Shown here: in pieces, positions 9,656 through 17,681 of the stretch | How positions within the stretch are numbered: the first letter of the stretch is position 1 | How the letters are laid out: every line of letters starts with the position of its first letter | Assembly: GCF_002006355.2 (NCBI RefSeq) | Contig: NZ_CP096980.1 | Span: 1,550,001-1,614,000, forward strand | Length of the DNA: 64,000 bases | Reading direction: 5' to 3' | Origin: Clostridium felsineum DSM 794 | GTDB taxonomy: Bacteria > Bacillota > Clostridia > Clostridiales > Clostridiaceae | Program-made: the position numbers and the translations under genes | The notes under the pieces: model-generated | Databases searched by the model: none | Told to the model about the DNA's origin: nothing | Seen by the model: the letters and a program-made list of their open reading frames with translations, nothing else

Positions 9656-10297
9656 ATGTTAGTAATATTAATTTTTATATGTGGGTTATTTTGCGGAAGT
9701 ATGATTGAATGGGTTGCAAGAAAAGTTCCTAAAGAAAAAAAGGGAGATGAATTAAGAAAAGATGCCTTTAGGTATATTAAGAGATTAATTAATAGACGTA
9801 TAATTGTAACTTTTTCAATTGGATTAATTTATTGTGCTTTTTACTTAAAATATAAAGTATCAATAGATTTTTTAAAGTACTGCGCTGTAAGTTCTGTATT
9901 AATATTAATTGCAATCATAGACTACAAAACTAAGTATGTTTATTTTTCAACTATACTTGTAGCTCTTGTGATTAATTCTATATTTATATTTGTAGAATTT
10001 TTTAATGGAACTGACATAAAAGTATATGTTATGGGAGCTGTTTTTGCATTGGTGGTTTCAACAATATTAGCATTTTTAAAAGTTTTTGGTTGGGGTGATG
10101 TGGAAATATTCTTGGTGTGTGGACTTCTAACTGGACTTAATAATACAGCAATTATTATGCTGGATTCAATAGTTATTTGCGGATTATACGGAATTTACCT
10201 AATGCTTAAAGAAAGAAAAATATTAATTAAAATGAGGGTGGCTTTCGGACCATATATAGTAGCTTCACTATTGTTTACAATTATGATTTTAAAATAA
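9656..10297 (+). CDS. Prepilin peptidase, A24 family
   Basis: A 213-residue polytopic membrane protease that cleaves prepilin leaders. It has the two catalytic Asp motifs: IAIIDYKTKYV (Asp near residue 86) and the GxGD-like GWGDVEIF (near 146). The C-terminal FGPYI is also typical. The short N-terminal region lacks the Cys-rich methylase domain of PilD, as in TadV/CpaA. It is the last gene of the Tad locus and probably processes the pilin encoded at 3707-3934. Confidence 0.85.
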   Translation: MLVILIFICGLFCGSMIEWVARKVPKEKKGDELRKDAFRYIKRLINRRIIVTFSIGLIYCAFYLKYKVSIDFLKYCAVSSVLILIAIIDYKTKYVYFSTILVALVINSIFIFVEFFNGTDIKVYVMGAVFALVVSTILAFLKVFGWGDVEIFLVCGLLTGLNNTAIIMLDSIVICGLYGIYLMLKERKILIKMRVAFGPYIVASLLFTIMILK

Positions 10298-10313
10298 GAA
10301 AGGAAAATTTATA

Positions 10314-10580
10314 ATGGAAATAACAAATGTAAGAATTACAAAGAATGAGTCAATATTAAAAAATACAAAATTGAAGGGATTTGTAGCCATAACAATTGAT
10401 GGCCAATTTGTTATCAATGGAATAAGAATAATTGAAGGTAAGAAGGGATTATTTCTTGATTTTCCAAGCAGGAAAAATAAAGTAGGGAAATATATAAATT
10501 TAGCATTTCCTATAACCAATAAGGCAAGAAAAGAAATAGAAGAAGCAATAATGAAAGTGTACAACGACAAAAAAGAATAA
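10314..10580 (+). CDS. spoVG: SpoVG family nucleic-acid-binding regulator
   Basis: An 88-residue protein that follows SpoVG along its whole length: EITNVRI at the start, ITIDGQFVINGIRIIEGKKG in the middle, FLDFPSRKN, then LAFPITNKARKEIEEAI. Chromosomal SpoVG is a small dimeric DNA/RNA-binding protein that affects sporulation, septation and virulence genes. A plasmid copy could modulate host sporulation or have a plasmid role. AAAGGAAA precedes the ATG, 16 nt after the peptidase gene, and a terminator follows. Confidence 0.85.
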   Translation: MEITNVRITKNESILKNTKLKGFVAITIDGQFVINGIRIIEGKKGLFLDFPSRKNKVGKYINLAFPITNKARKEIEEAIMKVYNDKKE

Positions 10581-10589
10581 AAGATTATT

Positions 10590-10626
10590 AACCCTTTTAC
10601 TTTTTAAGTGAGAGGGTTTTTAAAAA
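10590..10626 (+). terminator. Intrinsic terminator after spoVG
   Basis: AACCC pairs with GGGTT and, within it, ACTT pairs with AAGT (10590-10620), followed by a T/A run. It lies about 100 nt upstream of parM, enough space for a parM promoter. A second imperfect inverted repeat (CAGAAAAA and TTTTTCTG, about 10633-10665) follows. Confidence 0.7.
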
Positions 10627-10723
10627 AATATTTCAGAAAAACCAGCGAAAGCCTTTGCTTTTTCTGCAATGAAAATGTGTACATAGTAAAATATAAGTAA
10701 GGAATAATTTGGAGGGATGATAA

Positions 10724-11776
10724 ATGTTTAAGATAGCATTGGATCTTGGATATGGATATACTAAAGGAGTTAACGATAGTAATGAAGAAATACTTTTTCC
10801 ATCAATAATTAGTATGGACATGGGATTTTCTCCGCTGGATAGCTCTTCTGACGTATTTAAAAAGCATAAAGAATTTAATATAAGAACTGTACAGGAAAAC
10901 TTAAAAATTTCTATTTCAAATGGTATGGATAAAAGAGAGTTTTTAGTTGGAGAAAATGCAAGAAATGAGAGCAATTCGAGTAATCTTCTTGATAATAATA
11001 AAATAAACAGTATTGAGACTAAAGTGCTTTTAGCTGCAAGTTCTGTACTGCTGTTTCCGCATGATAAAGTACCTGTAAATTTAATTACAGGACTTCCTAT
11101 AAATCAAATCAGAAGTCAGAAGCAGGAGTTTAAGGATATGCTTATAAAATATAAAGCAGTTGTAAGCTTACCAGAATATAATATTGAAAAGTTAATAAAA
11201 TTTGATAAAGTTGATATTCTGCCACAGGGAACTGGAGCTGTTTATGCATCTATATGGAATGATATTAAGAAATATACTATTCCCAATACCTACATACTGT
11301 TTATTGATTGGGGATATAAAACAATTGATTATATTGTTTTTTCGATTAATTCAAATGGTGTTCCAAAACTTGCGGGTAATTTTTCAGGGAGCTTAAATAA
11401 TGGAATGTTTCAGATAGGTAATGATGCAAATATGGCATTTCAAAATAAGACAGGCCAGATGTTAGAAGTAGGTTTCCTTAATCAATTAGTAGCTGATGGG
11501 AAGACATGGTTCGATGGCAGATGGATAGATATAAGTAAAGAATTAGAACTTATAGAAGATGATAGGGCTAGAAAAGTAAAGGCAGCTTTAAAATCTAAAT
11601 TGGCAGATATAATAGATAAAATAGCAGTAACATTTATTGGCGGCGGTGGTGGAATTACAATGTTTCCATATTTAAAAGATTTTTCAAGTAATACTCAATT
11701 AGTAGATAATGCTCAAATGGGAAATGCGAAAGGGTATAAGTTAATAGCAGATATTAGAGACAAAATGCAAAAATAG
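10724..11776 (+). CDS. parM: Actin-like plasmid partition ATPase, ParM family
   Basis: A 350-residue actin-fold protein that would polymerise to push plasmid copies apart. Phosphate-1 loop ALDLGYGYTKGV (residues 4-15), a phosphate-2-like loop FIDWGYKTIDY (about 190-200) and an adenosine motif FIGGGGGITMFP (about 305-316) are all visible. GGAGGGATG ribosome binding site. It is followed 23 nt later by a small ParR-like gene and then by a repeat cluster, the standard order of a type II partition locus. Confidence 0.85.
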   Translation: MFKIALDLGYGYTKGVNDSNEEILFPSIISMDMGFSPLDSSSDVFKKHKEFNIRTVQENLKISISNGMDKREFLVGENARNESNSSNLLDNNKINSIETKVLLAASSVLLFPHDKVPVNLITGLPINQIRSQKQEFKDMLIKYKAVVSLPEYNIEKLIKFDKVDILPQGTGAVYASIWNDIKKYTIPNTYILFIDWGYKTIDYIVFSINSNGVPKLAGNFSGSLNNGMFQIGNDANMAFQNKTGQMLEVGFLNQLVADGKTWFDGRWIDISKELELIEDDRARKVKAALKSKLADIIDKIAVTFIGGGGGITMFPYLKDFSSNTQLVDNAQMGNAKGYKLIADIRDKMQK

Positions 11777-11799
11777 TTTAACATTTTAGGGGTGTTAAT

Positions 11800-12096
11800 A
11801 TGGTTTTAAATCTGCGATTAAGAAAACAACAAGATGATGATATTGGAGTGGAACTTGAAAAGTTAAAAGATAATAAGGAAAGGGCAGAACTTACAAGGGA
11901 AGCTCTTAGATTTTATTTTAAATATAAAGATATAATTACATCACTGAATAAAAATATTATAGAAATAAATGATACATTGAATGAAATAAAAAGGTCAGGA
12001 ATAAAAAATATTAATGTTGAAAATATTACTGAAAATAAACAGAATAATGACATAGGAAAATGGGATAAAAATGTTGGAGATTTATTTAATTTCTAA
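11800..12096 (+). CDS. parR: ParR-like centromere-binding protein
   Basis: A 98-residue protein with a basic N-terminus (LNLRLRKQQDDD), a predicted strand-helix-helix arrangement (residues 3-45) as in ribbon-helix-helix ParR proteins, and an acidic, low-complexity tail ending GDLFNF. Direct similarity cannot be shown by eye. The call rests on size, position directly after parM and position directly before the TGTAACA repeat cluster. It would bind those repeats and cap ParM filaments. Confidence 0.65.
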   Translation: MVLNLRLRKQQDDDIGVELEKLKDNKERAELTREALRFYFKYKDIITSLNKNIIEINDTLNEIKRSGIKNINVENITENKQNNDIGKWDKNVGDLFNF

Positions 12097-12104
12097 TAAA
12101 AAAA

Positions 12105-12329
12105 TGTAACATACTTTAAGGTTGCTTTAATAAAGGCTTTTATGGGTATAAAAGTGTTAAAATGTTACATTTAAATGTAACACAACTTAAAGATAGAAGT
12201 ATCAACATATTAAAGTATATTAAAATTTAAAAATGTAACACCTTAAAGTATGTGAATATATAAAAGTGTAACACTTTTAATAAAAAACTTTCTTAAAATT
12301 AGATACACAAAGGTGTTAAGAGTGTAACA
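12105..12329 (+). repeat. Iteron-like repeat cluster, probable partition centromere (parC)
   Basis: Six copies of TGTAACA lie here: direct at 12105, 12176, 12234, 12267 and 12323, and inverted (TGTTACA) at 12163. A perfect 13-bp inverted pair, ACATACTTTAAGG (12109-12121) and CCTTAAAGTATGT (12241-12253), encloses the middle copies. The cluster directly follows parM-parR and contains no gene. It is the likely ParR binding site. It could also contribute to an origin, since no replication initiator is seen. Confidence 0.65.
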
Positions 12330-12336
12330 TTTGCAT

Positions 12337-12370
12337 AGACTTGTTCTTAAATTGGAGCAGGTCTTTTTTT
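12337..12370 (+). terminator. Terminator-like hairpin 30 nt before the RusA-like gene
   Basis: AGACTTGTTC (12337-12346) pairs with GAGCAGGTCT (12355-12364), including G.U pairs, followed by seven T (12364-12370). Only 29 bases separate the T run from the ATG at 12400, and they contain the GAAAGG ribosome binding site, so no promoter fits between. This is one of many such leaders in the window. Confidence 0.7.
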
Positions 12371-12399
12371 ATGTAAATAATTTTGAAAGGACTGATTTA

Positions 12400-13002
12400 A
12401 TGAAAGAAGATATGTTGATGTACCAAGATACTACATTCGTTAAAACTAAAAATAATGAAGATATAATCCATATAATAAAAACATTTGAAGATTTGAGAAT
12501 GAGTTTATACAAGCTTGCAGAGGAAAAGATAGAAGTGCTTAAAATAAATCCTGAAACGTATGAGTTGGCTAAAAAAATGGAAAAGTCTTTAGAATTGAAA
12601 TATGAAATTGAGTGCAGCAGGGAGAGAATAAAAATAGTTGTTTATGATTATTTGCCTAGTATATACATAAAAACAACTAATAAAGGGGGTGGATATTTTA
12701 CAGAAAAGTGGAAAAATACAATCAGTAAAGCTATAAGATCATTAGATTCAATTAAAGCTGTTGATGAAATTTTTGTTTATATCAAAATGTATGCTCCAGT
12801 AGGGGTAATATTTGATGCTGATAATAAATATTTTAAACCTGTTTTTGATGGAATTGGACGAAGCGGGTTAATTTCTGATGATTGCATAAAATACATTTCA
12901 TCTTTTGGTTTTGAAGTGGAAATGGATAGAAAGAATCCACATACTGAAATATATATTTATTTTAACGATATGGGTAAAAGAATATCAGATTTAATAAAAT
13001 AA
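12400..13002 (+). CDS. RusA-like Holliday junction resolvase (probable)
   Basis: ATG at 12400 is preferred because GAAAGG lies nine bases upstream; the longer frame would begin inside a terminator hairpin. The 200-residue product has, in its C-terminal half, the RusA-type pattern: FDADNKYFKPVFDG followed by GLISDDCIKYI and then PHTEIYIYF. This corresponds to the DxDN..K..D....DD acidic residues of RusA nucleases. The N-terminal half (to about residue 85) is not recognised. It would cut recombination intermediates or resolve plasmid multimers. Confidence 0.5.
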   Translation: MKEDMLMYQDTTFVKTKNNEDIIHIIKTFEDLRMSLYKLAEEKIEVLKINPETYELAKKMEKSLELKYEIECSRERIKIVVYDYLPSIYIKTTNKGGGYFTEKWKNTISKAIRSLDSIKAVDEIFVYIKMYAPVGVIFDADNKYFKPVFDGIGRSGLISDDCIKYISSFGFEVEMDRKNPHTEIYIYFNDMGKRISDLIK

Positions 13003-13383
13003 CCTATATCAATTTGCAAAAAAAGTGTGACGGAGAAATGCGAGTTTTAAGGGCATAAAACATATATCAACTTGCAAGTTTTGTTATAAGGGTTTAGTTG
13101 ATATTATATCATTTCTGAAAAAAGTGAGTAAAAATGAGCCTTTAAGGAGTGTGATTTTTTCAAAAACAAGAGTGCTAATAGGCACTCTTTGTCTTGATTA
13201 GAGAAAATGGCACTTACTGATTTTGAAAATAAGAAATTAAATTTAAAATAGAACTTCAGGTACAGAATAAATGCAGTGAAAAAATAAGAATGAAAACTTA
13301 AAATAGCAAAGAAAATTAAAGTAATAACCATTCATTAAAAATAATAATTATGCAAATTAAGCATTAACAAAAGAGGTGGTAAT
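13003..13383 (+). other. Non-coding region with direct and inverted repeats
   Basis: About 380 bases without a supported gene. TATATCAATTTGCAA (13005-13019) is repeated as TATATCAACTTGCAA (13063-13077). ATATCAACT (13064-13072) has an inverted partner AGTTGATAT (13096-13104), and AACTTGCAAGTT at 13069-13080 is a palindrome. A hairpin AAGAGTGC / GCACTCTT occupies 13168-13189. The arrangement suggests protein-binding sites, either an operator for the winged-helix gene that follows or an origin element. GAGGTGG at 13373-13379 serves that gene. Confidence 0.5.
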
Positions 13384-14343
13384 GTGATTAGACTTCAACA
13401 GAGAGATATAGAATATTTAAAACTATTAGGAAGGTTTGGTGTACTTAATAAATCTACGGTTGATAAGCATTATGGCTTACACATTCAATATTCTAGGTAT
13501 AGAAGAAAAAAACTAGCGGATGCAGGATATATTCTAAAGAATCAAAAGATAAGTTATCTATCCAGTGATGGAAAAGAATATGTACGTGGTTTAGGTATAG
13601 AACCTAGAAATATAAGTGGAGATAAAAGAGCTAGAAATAGAATAGCTAAAATAGCAGAGATATTAATATCGCTTGAAAAGGTATATAAAATATATCCAAG
13701 CTGGGAGATGAAAAATTCTTTTGCAGATATGAAACTGCTGTACTATGGTAAGATAGTGAATCCTTTGAATTCCAGTGAGTATTATATATATAATCTTGGA
13801 AAATTAAATGAAAATCCTTCAAAAGGAGCAGTTACTTTAAAAAAGAGACTTGTAAAAAATATTAGAGAAGAAATAATTCAAAAATCAAGGGAAGGTTTAT
13901 TTGATAGTGTAATAATATTTGCTGAAGATGGTTTAACAATGAACCTATATAAAGAAGAATTAAGAACTCTGGAAGTTAAAGAACAAGTGTTATTGCCATT
14001 AACTGATTATGGTCTTAGTCTTCTTAACCTCTACGGAGTAAAAGATGTTAATTATGTAGCTGCCAAATTAGTTTATGGTAATGTCAATCTTTCTAAGTCA
14101 AGTTTTATCTTTGCTGACTATGTTACATCAGATGGTGTTAACATAATTACTATGATAAATAACGATATGGAGAAACTTGTGAAATTAAAACAGTATAGAA
14201 CAATGTTTGAATATAACTCTGCATCTGTAAGAGCAAAAATAGAAGTAGTGTGCTTAGAGGAGCAGGAAGAAACTTTAGAAAAAGAATTACCAGGAATAAA
14301 AATAAGGACTGTAAACTTAGAAGATTTAAAATTAAGAAGGTGA
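13384..14343 (+). CDS. Winged-helix protein, replication-relaxation-like
   Basis: A 319-residue protein whose first 60 residues (MIRLQQRDIEYLKLLGRFGV, then a recognition-helix-like basic segment SRYRRKKLADAGYI) form a winged helix like those of replication-relaxation and related plasmid/ICE proteins. The rest is mixed alpha/beta with no catalytic motif recognised. It starts with GTG or ATT near GAGGTGG; GTG at 13384 is used. The repeat-rich region just upstream could be its binding site. It ends with TGA just before the next gene. Confidence 0.5.
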   Translation: MIRLQQRDIEYLKLLGRFGVLNKSTVDKHYGLHIQYSRYRRKKLADAGYILKNQKISYLSSDGKEYVRGLGIEPRNISGDKRARNRIAKIAEILISLEKVYKIYPSWEMKNSFADMKLLYYGKIVNPLNSSEYYIYNLGKLNENPSKGAVTLKKRLVKNIREEIIQKSREGLFDSVIIFAEDGLTMNLYKEELRTLEVKEQVLLPLTDYGLSLLNLYGVKDVNYVAAKLVYGNVNLSKSSFIFADYVTSDGVNIITMINNDMEKLVKLKQYRTMFEYNSASVRAKIEVVCLEEQEETLEKELPGIKIRTVNLEDLKLRR

Positions 14344-14350
14344 TGGTTAA

Positions 14351-15112
14351 GTGTCAAGGAAAAAAAGAAGAATGAAAGATAGACGAAGAAAACTGTATTT
14401 AGAAGTAATTATAAGTGCTGTCGGCTTGATTCTGTGCTACCTGAAAGTAAATAAAGTGTCTGAATATAGGTTTGATGTTGGAAGTATAAGAAATGTCATG
14501 CTAATTGTAGTGGCATTTTTATTTTTCATAGTTTTAATAAAACTTCTGTATAAACAGTTCTTAAATAATAGAACATCATCAAAGTATTTAAATAGTAGTA
14601 TCAACATTGTTGACAAAATGACAGGTGAAGAGTTTGAGGAATTTCTAAAAGCTCATTTTGAAAAGTTAGGATATAAAGTTGAATTAACTCCTAAGACAGG
14701 AGACTATGGAGCAGACCTTGTGTTAAATAGAAATGGTAGTAAGACTGTTGTACAAGCTAAACGCTGGATAAACAAAGTTGGAATTGAAGCAGTTCAACAA
14801 GTTATAGGTGCTAGGGCTTACTATAAAGCTGATAAATGTTTAGTTGTAACGAATAATTATTTTACACCTAATGCAATTAATTTGGCTGAAAGTAATAAGG
14901 ATGTAGAGCTTTGGGATAGAAAAGAACTTATAAAAATTATGAATAAGAATAATCCCAATATAAATAATTCCAGTGAGATAAGCAAAAGGGTTATATGTCC
15001 CAAGTGTGGAGGAGAAATGAAACTGATACATGGGAAGAATGGAGATTTCTATGGATGCAATAATTATCCTAAGTGCAAGGGTACAAGGAGATGTTCCACC
15101 AGTGAGAAATAA
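14351..15112 (+). CDS. Membrane-anchored Mrr-type nuclease with topoisomerase zinc finger
   Basis: A 253-residue protein with a very basic start, two transmembrane segments (about residues 15-33 and 47-67), an Mrr/RecB-like nuclease domain (MTGEEFEEFLKAHFEKLGY, then GDYGADLVLN and VVQAKRW with the D...QAK catalytic residues, about 95-190) and a C-terminal four-Cys zinc finger of the topoisomerase I type (CPKCGGEM... CNNYPKCKG, about 217-246). Such proteins are taken to be restriction-endonuclease-like. Here it may act on foreign DNA or on plasmid DNA at the membrane. It starts at GTG and overlaps the next gene. Confidence 0.7.
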   Translation: MSRKKRRMKDRRRKLYLEVIISAVGLILCYLKVNKVSEYRFDVGSIRNVMLIVVAFLFFIVLIKLLYKQFLNNRTSSKYLNSSINIVDKMTGEEFEEFLKAHFEKLGYKVELTPKTGDYGADLVLNRNGSKTVVQAKRWINKVGIEAVQQVIGARAYYKADKCLVVTNNYFTPNAINLAESNKDVELWDRKELIKIMNKNNPNINNSSEISKRVICPKCGGEMKLIHGKNGDFYGCNNYPKCKGTRRCSTSEK

Positions 15113-15344
15113 AGAAATAGATAAACTGCAAAAGAGAATAAATAAATTAAAATCAATTTCTAATGTAGTAGTTCTCATAGGAGCAGTTTTAGTGACATTA
15201 TTTATAAAACTAAATTTTATGACTTTAGCTATTATCATAGCTGCGGTTACATTTGTTGTTGCTTTTGGTTTTGATGCAGTAAGGAAGGTATTAAATTTTA
15301 TTATTAATAAAGTAAACAAAAATAAAGATAAAAGTGATATTTAA
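15102..15344 (+). CDS. Small membrane protein
   Basis: An 80-residue protein starting at GTG 15102 inside the end of the nuclease gene; AAGGAG lies 11 bases upstream. It has a basic, helical N-terminus (KEIDKLQKRINKLKS) and two adjacent transmembrane segments (about residues 20-38 and 42-62). The 11-bp overlap suggests it is coupled to, and may work with, the membrane nuclease. The function is unknown. Confidence 0.55.
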   Translation: MRNKEIDKLQKRINKLKSISNVVVLIGAVLVTLFIKLNFMTLAIIIAAVTFVVAFGFDAVRKVLNFIINKVNKNKDKSDI

Positions 15345-15378
15345 TGTTCTTAGTGATAAATGAATAGATAGGAATTAT

Positions 15379-15399
15379 AGTCCATAGGGGCTTATTTTT
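15379..15399 (+). terminator. Weak terminator-like hairpin
   Basis: AGTCC (15379-15383) pairs with GGGCT (15388-15392) across ATAG, followed by a T-rich run. It lies about 30 nt before a short gene and fits the recurrent hairpin-then-ribosome-binding-site layout, but the stem is short. Confidence 0.35.
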
Positions 15400-15428
15400 A
15401 TGTAAAAAAATAGTTGGAGGTAGATTGT

Positions 15429-15557
15429 ATGAGAGCTATTATAATGTCTTCATCAAATAAAGACGATTGGTATAGAGATAAAATCGGAAAAACATATAAA
15501 TTTATAAGAAAAGATACTTATTTCTGTTATGTAGATGTTAATAGAGAAATAAAGTAA
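15429..15557 (+). CDS. Small protein of 42 residues, unknown
   Basis: ATG follows GGAGG by 8 bases, and the frame runs 42 codons to TAA. The product starts MRAIIMSSSNKDDWYRDK and ends YVDVNREIK; it is soluble and charged. The good ribosome binding site and the upstream hairpin support it as a real gene. No family is recognised. Confidence 0.5.
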   Translation: MRAIIMSSSNKDDWYRDKIGKTYKFIRKDTYFCYVDVNREIK

Positions 15558-15607
15558 ATAAGAGTAAATGACTGTCAGATATATTAAAAAAATAAGGGGA
15601 TGAACGG

Positions 15608-15940
15608 ATGGAAAGTTTAATTGACAATTTAAATGATGGCAAAAAGATAGTTGTATTAACATATGACATTGATAAATTAGAAAGTATAGGTTTTAATGGC
15701 AAAATAAAAGTATATGATAACCTCAAAAGGATGTATAGCTTTAAGAATGACTTAACAATAGTTAATCTTCATCAAAATAATGATGAACTTAATGAGATGG
15801 AAATAAAAATATTATTGATACTTTTTAAATCAGCAAGTAGGCAAAAAGTAGATTACGTTTATATACCTAGAAAGTTTAAGGATATTTTTATTAAATATCA
15901 TGAATTTACTAAATACAAAGAGGTTATAAAGTATATTTAA
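15608..15940 (+). CDS. Hypothetical protein, 110 residues
   Basis: AGGGGATGAACGG precedes the ATG. The protein has alternating strands and helices (KKIVVLTYDID, VDYVYIPRKF) with no catalytic motif and no membrane segment. It lies 18 nt upstream of the coiled-coil gene and is probably co-transcribed with it. The function is not recognised. Confidence 0.5.
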   Translation: MESLIDNLNDGKKIVVLTYDIDKLESIGFNGKIKVYDNLKRMYSFKNDLTIVNLHQNNDELNEMEIKILLILFKSASRQKVDYVYIPRKFKDIFIKYHEFTKYKEVIKYI

Positions 15941-15958
15941 AATAGAGGTGAATTAAAT

Positions 15959-16549
15959 ATGGAACTAACAGTAGAGGAAATGGTACAAAGACTTATAGAA
16001 GCACAGAATGACATGCAAAAAGCTGTTGAAAAAGCTAGAGAAGAAGAACGAGCTAAAGTAGAGGAAGAGAAGGATACAGAAATTCAAGGTCTTAACAATC
16101 AGATTGAAGTTGCAAATTCAAATATAAATTTACTTACCAGTGAGAAAAAAGAATTAAAAAAACAGCTAAAACTTGTAGAGGTGAAAGTCCAAGATAAAAT
16201 TAATGATGGAATAAAAGAGAAGCTTACACAAATAGACTATGCACCATCTATTTTAGACATATGCAATAAACTTGATGAAACTATTGGCGGACAAGTAACT
16301 AAACTCAAAGGAATTCATGAAGCTCTTGGAGGAAACTTTGATGATATAAGTAAGCAGAGGCTTTATAGTGTGCTTATTAATTTAGAAAGCAATGTAGAGT
16401 TAATAAAAAAGTTTCTTGATATTGTTCCTGAAGAAAGTAATATACAATTAGATGATCCACAAGAAGTTATTCAAGAAGACGAAGCTGAAATTGATAATAT
16501 AAATACTGGTGATAGTAACAATATTGTAGGACTAAGTATGAATTTTTAA
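15959..16549 (+). CDS. Coiled-coil protein, unknown
   Basis: A 196-residue acidic protein. Residues 5-85 are a long charged helix with heptads (rich in Glu, Lys and Gln). A middle globular part (about 90-160) contains YAPSILDICNKLDETIGG and LKGIHEAL, and the C-terminal tail is acidic (residues 160-190). AGAGGTG ribosome binding site. It could be a scaffolding or accessory factor. No family is recognised. Confidence 0.5.
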   Translation: MELTVEEMVQRLIEAQNDMQKAVEKAREEERAKVEEEKDTEIQGLNNQIEVANSNINLLTSEKKELKKQLKLVEVKVQDKINDGIKEKLTQIDYAPSILDICNKLDETIGGQVTKLKGIHEALGGNFDDISKQRLYSVLINLESNVELIKKFLDIVPEESNIQLDDPQEVIQEDEAEIDNINTGDSNNIVGLSMNF

Positions 16550-16570
16550 TATAAACAGGGGGCAACGAAA

Positions 16571-16675
16571 ATGAATGTATTTTTTTATAATCAAGCAATT
16601 TGATTAGGTACTGAAAAAGATGTGTATTACTACTTTCCACAGAAAATATATTGAAGAAAGTTGTATAATTATTAA
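16571..16675 (+). pseudogene. Small ORF with two in-frame TGA codons
   Basis: An ATG with an AGGGGG ribosome binding site 8-10 bases upstream opens a frame interrupted by TGA at 16601-16603 and 16652-16654 and closed by TAA at 16675. Reading both TGA as Trp gives a plausible 35-residue peptide (MNVFFYNQAI, then LGTEKDVYYYFPQKIY, then RKLYNY). The likeliest reading is a decayed small gene with TGG to TGA changes. Two other ORFs nearby show the same pattern. Confidence 0.35.
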
Positions 16676-16790
16676 ATATATTTATAAAAAGTTAAAATAA
16701 AGTAATGATATAAATATTTGTTATATTTTTGTATTTCATATATAATCGTTTATATAGTATAAGATTATATAATTTTTATAAGGAGTAGAT
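16676..16790 (+). promoter_or_regulatory. AT-rich promoter region of the HEPN cargo gene
   Basis: About 115 very AT-rich bases between a decayed ORF and the HEPN gene. A -10-like TATAAT lies at 16768-16773, close to AAGGAG at 16780. No clear -35 is seen. There is no terminator hairpin here, unlike the leaders of core genes. Confidence 0.35.
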
Positions 16791-17681
16791 ATGGGAAATA
16801 ACAAAAAGGTAAGATTAATTGAAAAAAGATTCGATGGGAAAAAATTATGTGTAGTAACTTCAGTTAATGGCCAAAATAATATAGTTGTTGATAGTAGAAG
16901 CAAAAGACCTATCGGTGTTGATAAAGGGCAAGAAATTGTATATATTCAAGAGATTAATAGAATAGAATTCGGTAAAAGTGACAATGTAATAAGCTATTAT
17001 GCACCAAATAATGTTGGTATATTATTATCTATAGCCAATAAAGCTCTAATCAATGGTAAAAATATATATGAAGAAAAAATAAATCCTAATAAATATAGAC
17101 ATTCAGATGGTATAGGTGTAAATACTTTTAAGCAATTATCAGAAAATACATCAATAATTTATGAATATATAGAGGATATTCAAACAAGTATAGTATTTGG
17201 GTATACAGCTATTGAAGCATTTACTAATCTAAGTATAAATGAAGATTATCAGTACAAAAATATTATTAGTAATAAAGGCATAATTGAAATTTATGATAAA
17301 AAAGCTATAGAAAGATGGTTATCATTAGATGTTAAAATATCAGATATATTAGTTGATATTTATCAATGTGAAAGCATAAAAAGAGGAGAAATGTGGAACA
17401 AGTTTAAAAAATTTGAAAAATGTAGGAATGAAATAGTACATCAAAAATCTATTGAAATTAATAGCCTCTATGAAGAATATTTTAATGAGGAAATCTTTGA
17501 ATTGTGCAACGTTCCGGAAAAGGTAATTAAATTTTTCTTTGAAAAGGGTGAAAATAAAGGAATTAATAATGTACTTTGGCCATTTGTTATAAATACTCCT
17601 AATGAAATAAACGTATTTCAAGATTATAATAATAAGGAATCATGGGAATTTGTAAAAAAACTTGGGGATGATTTAAAATGA
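16791..17681 (+). CDS. HEPN-like protein with RX4H motif, candidate defence gene
   Basis: A 296-residue protein. The C-terminal half is helical and carries RNEIVH (Arg near residue 211, His near 216), which fits the RX4-6H catalytic motif of HEPN ribonucleases; FEKCRNEIVHQKS is typical of the helix that bears it. The N-terminal 80 residues look like a separate beta-rich domain. It overlaps by ATGA with a gene for a four-helix membrane protein. Its codon pattern and very AT-rich promoter region differ from the flanking core genes. The two probably form a cargo module, possibly antiphage; that role is inferred. Confidence 0.55.
   Translation: MGNNKKVRLIEKRFDGKKLCVVTSVNGQNNIVVDSRSKRPIGVDKGQEIVYIQEINRIEFGKSDNVISYYAPNNVGILLSIANKALINGKNIYEEKINPNKYRHSDGIGVNTFKQLSENTSIIYEYIEDIQTSIVFGYTAIEAFTNLSINEDYQYKNIISNKGIIEIYDKKAIERWLSLDVKISDILVDIYQCESIKRGEMWNKFKKFEKCRNEIVHQKSIEINSLYEEYFNEEIFELCNVPEKVIKFFFEKGENKGINNVLWPFVINTPNEINVFQDYNNKESWEFVKKLGDDLK

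Noticed and set aside
12331..12399. The longer reading of the RusA-like gene from 12331
   Set aside because: It would start inside a terminator hairpin with no ribosome binding site; ATG 12400 with GAAAGG is far better.
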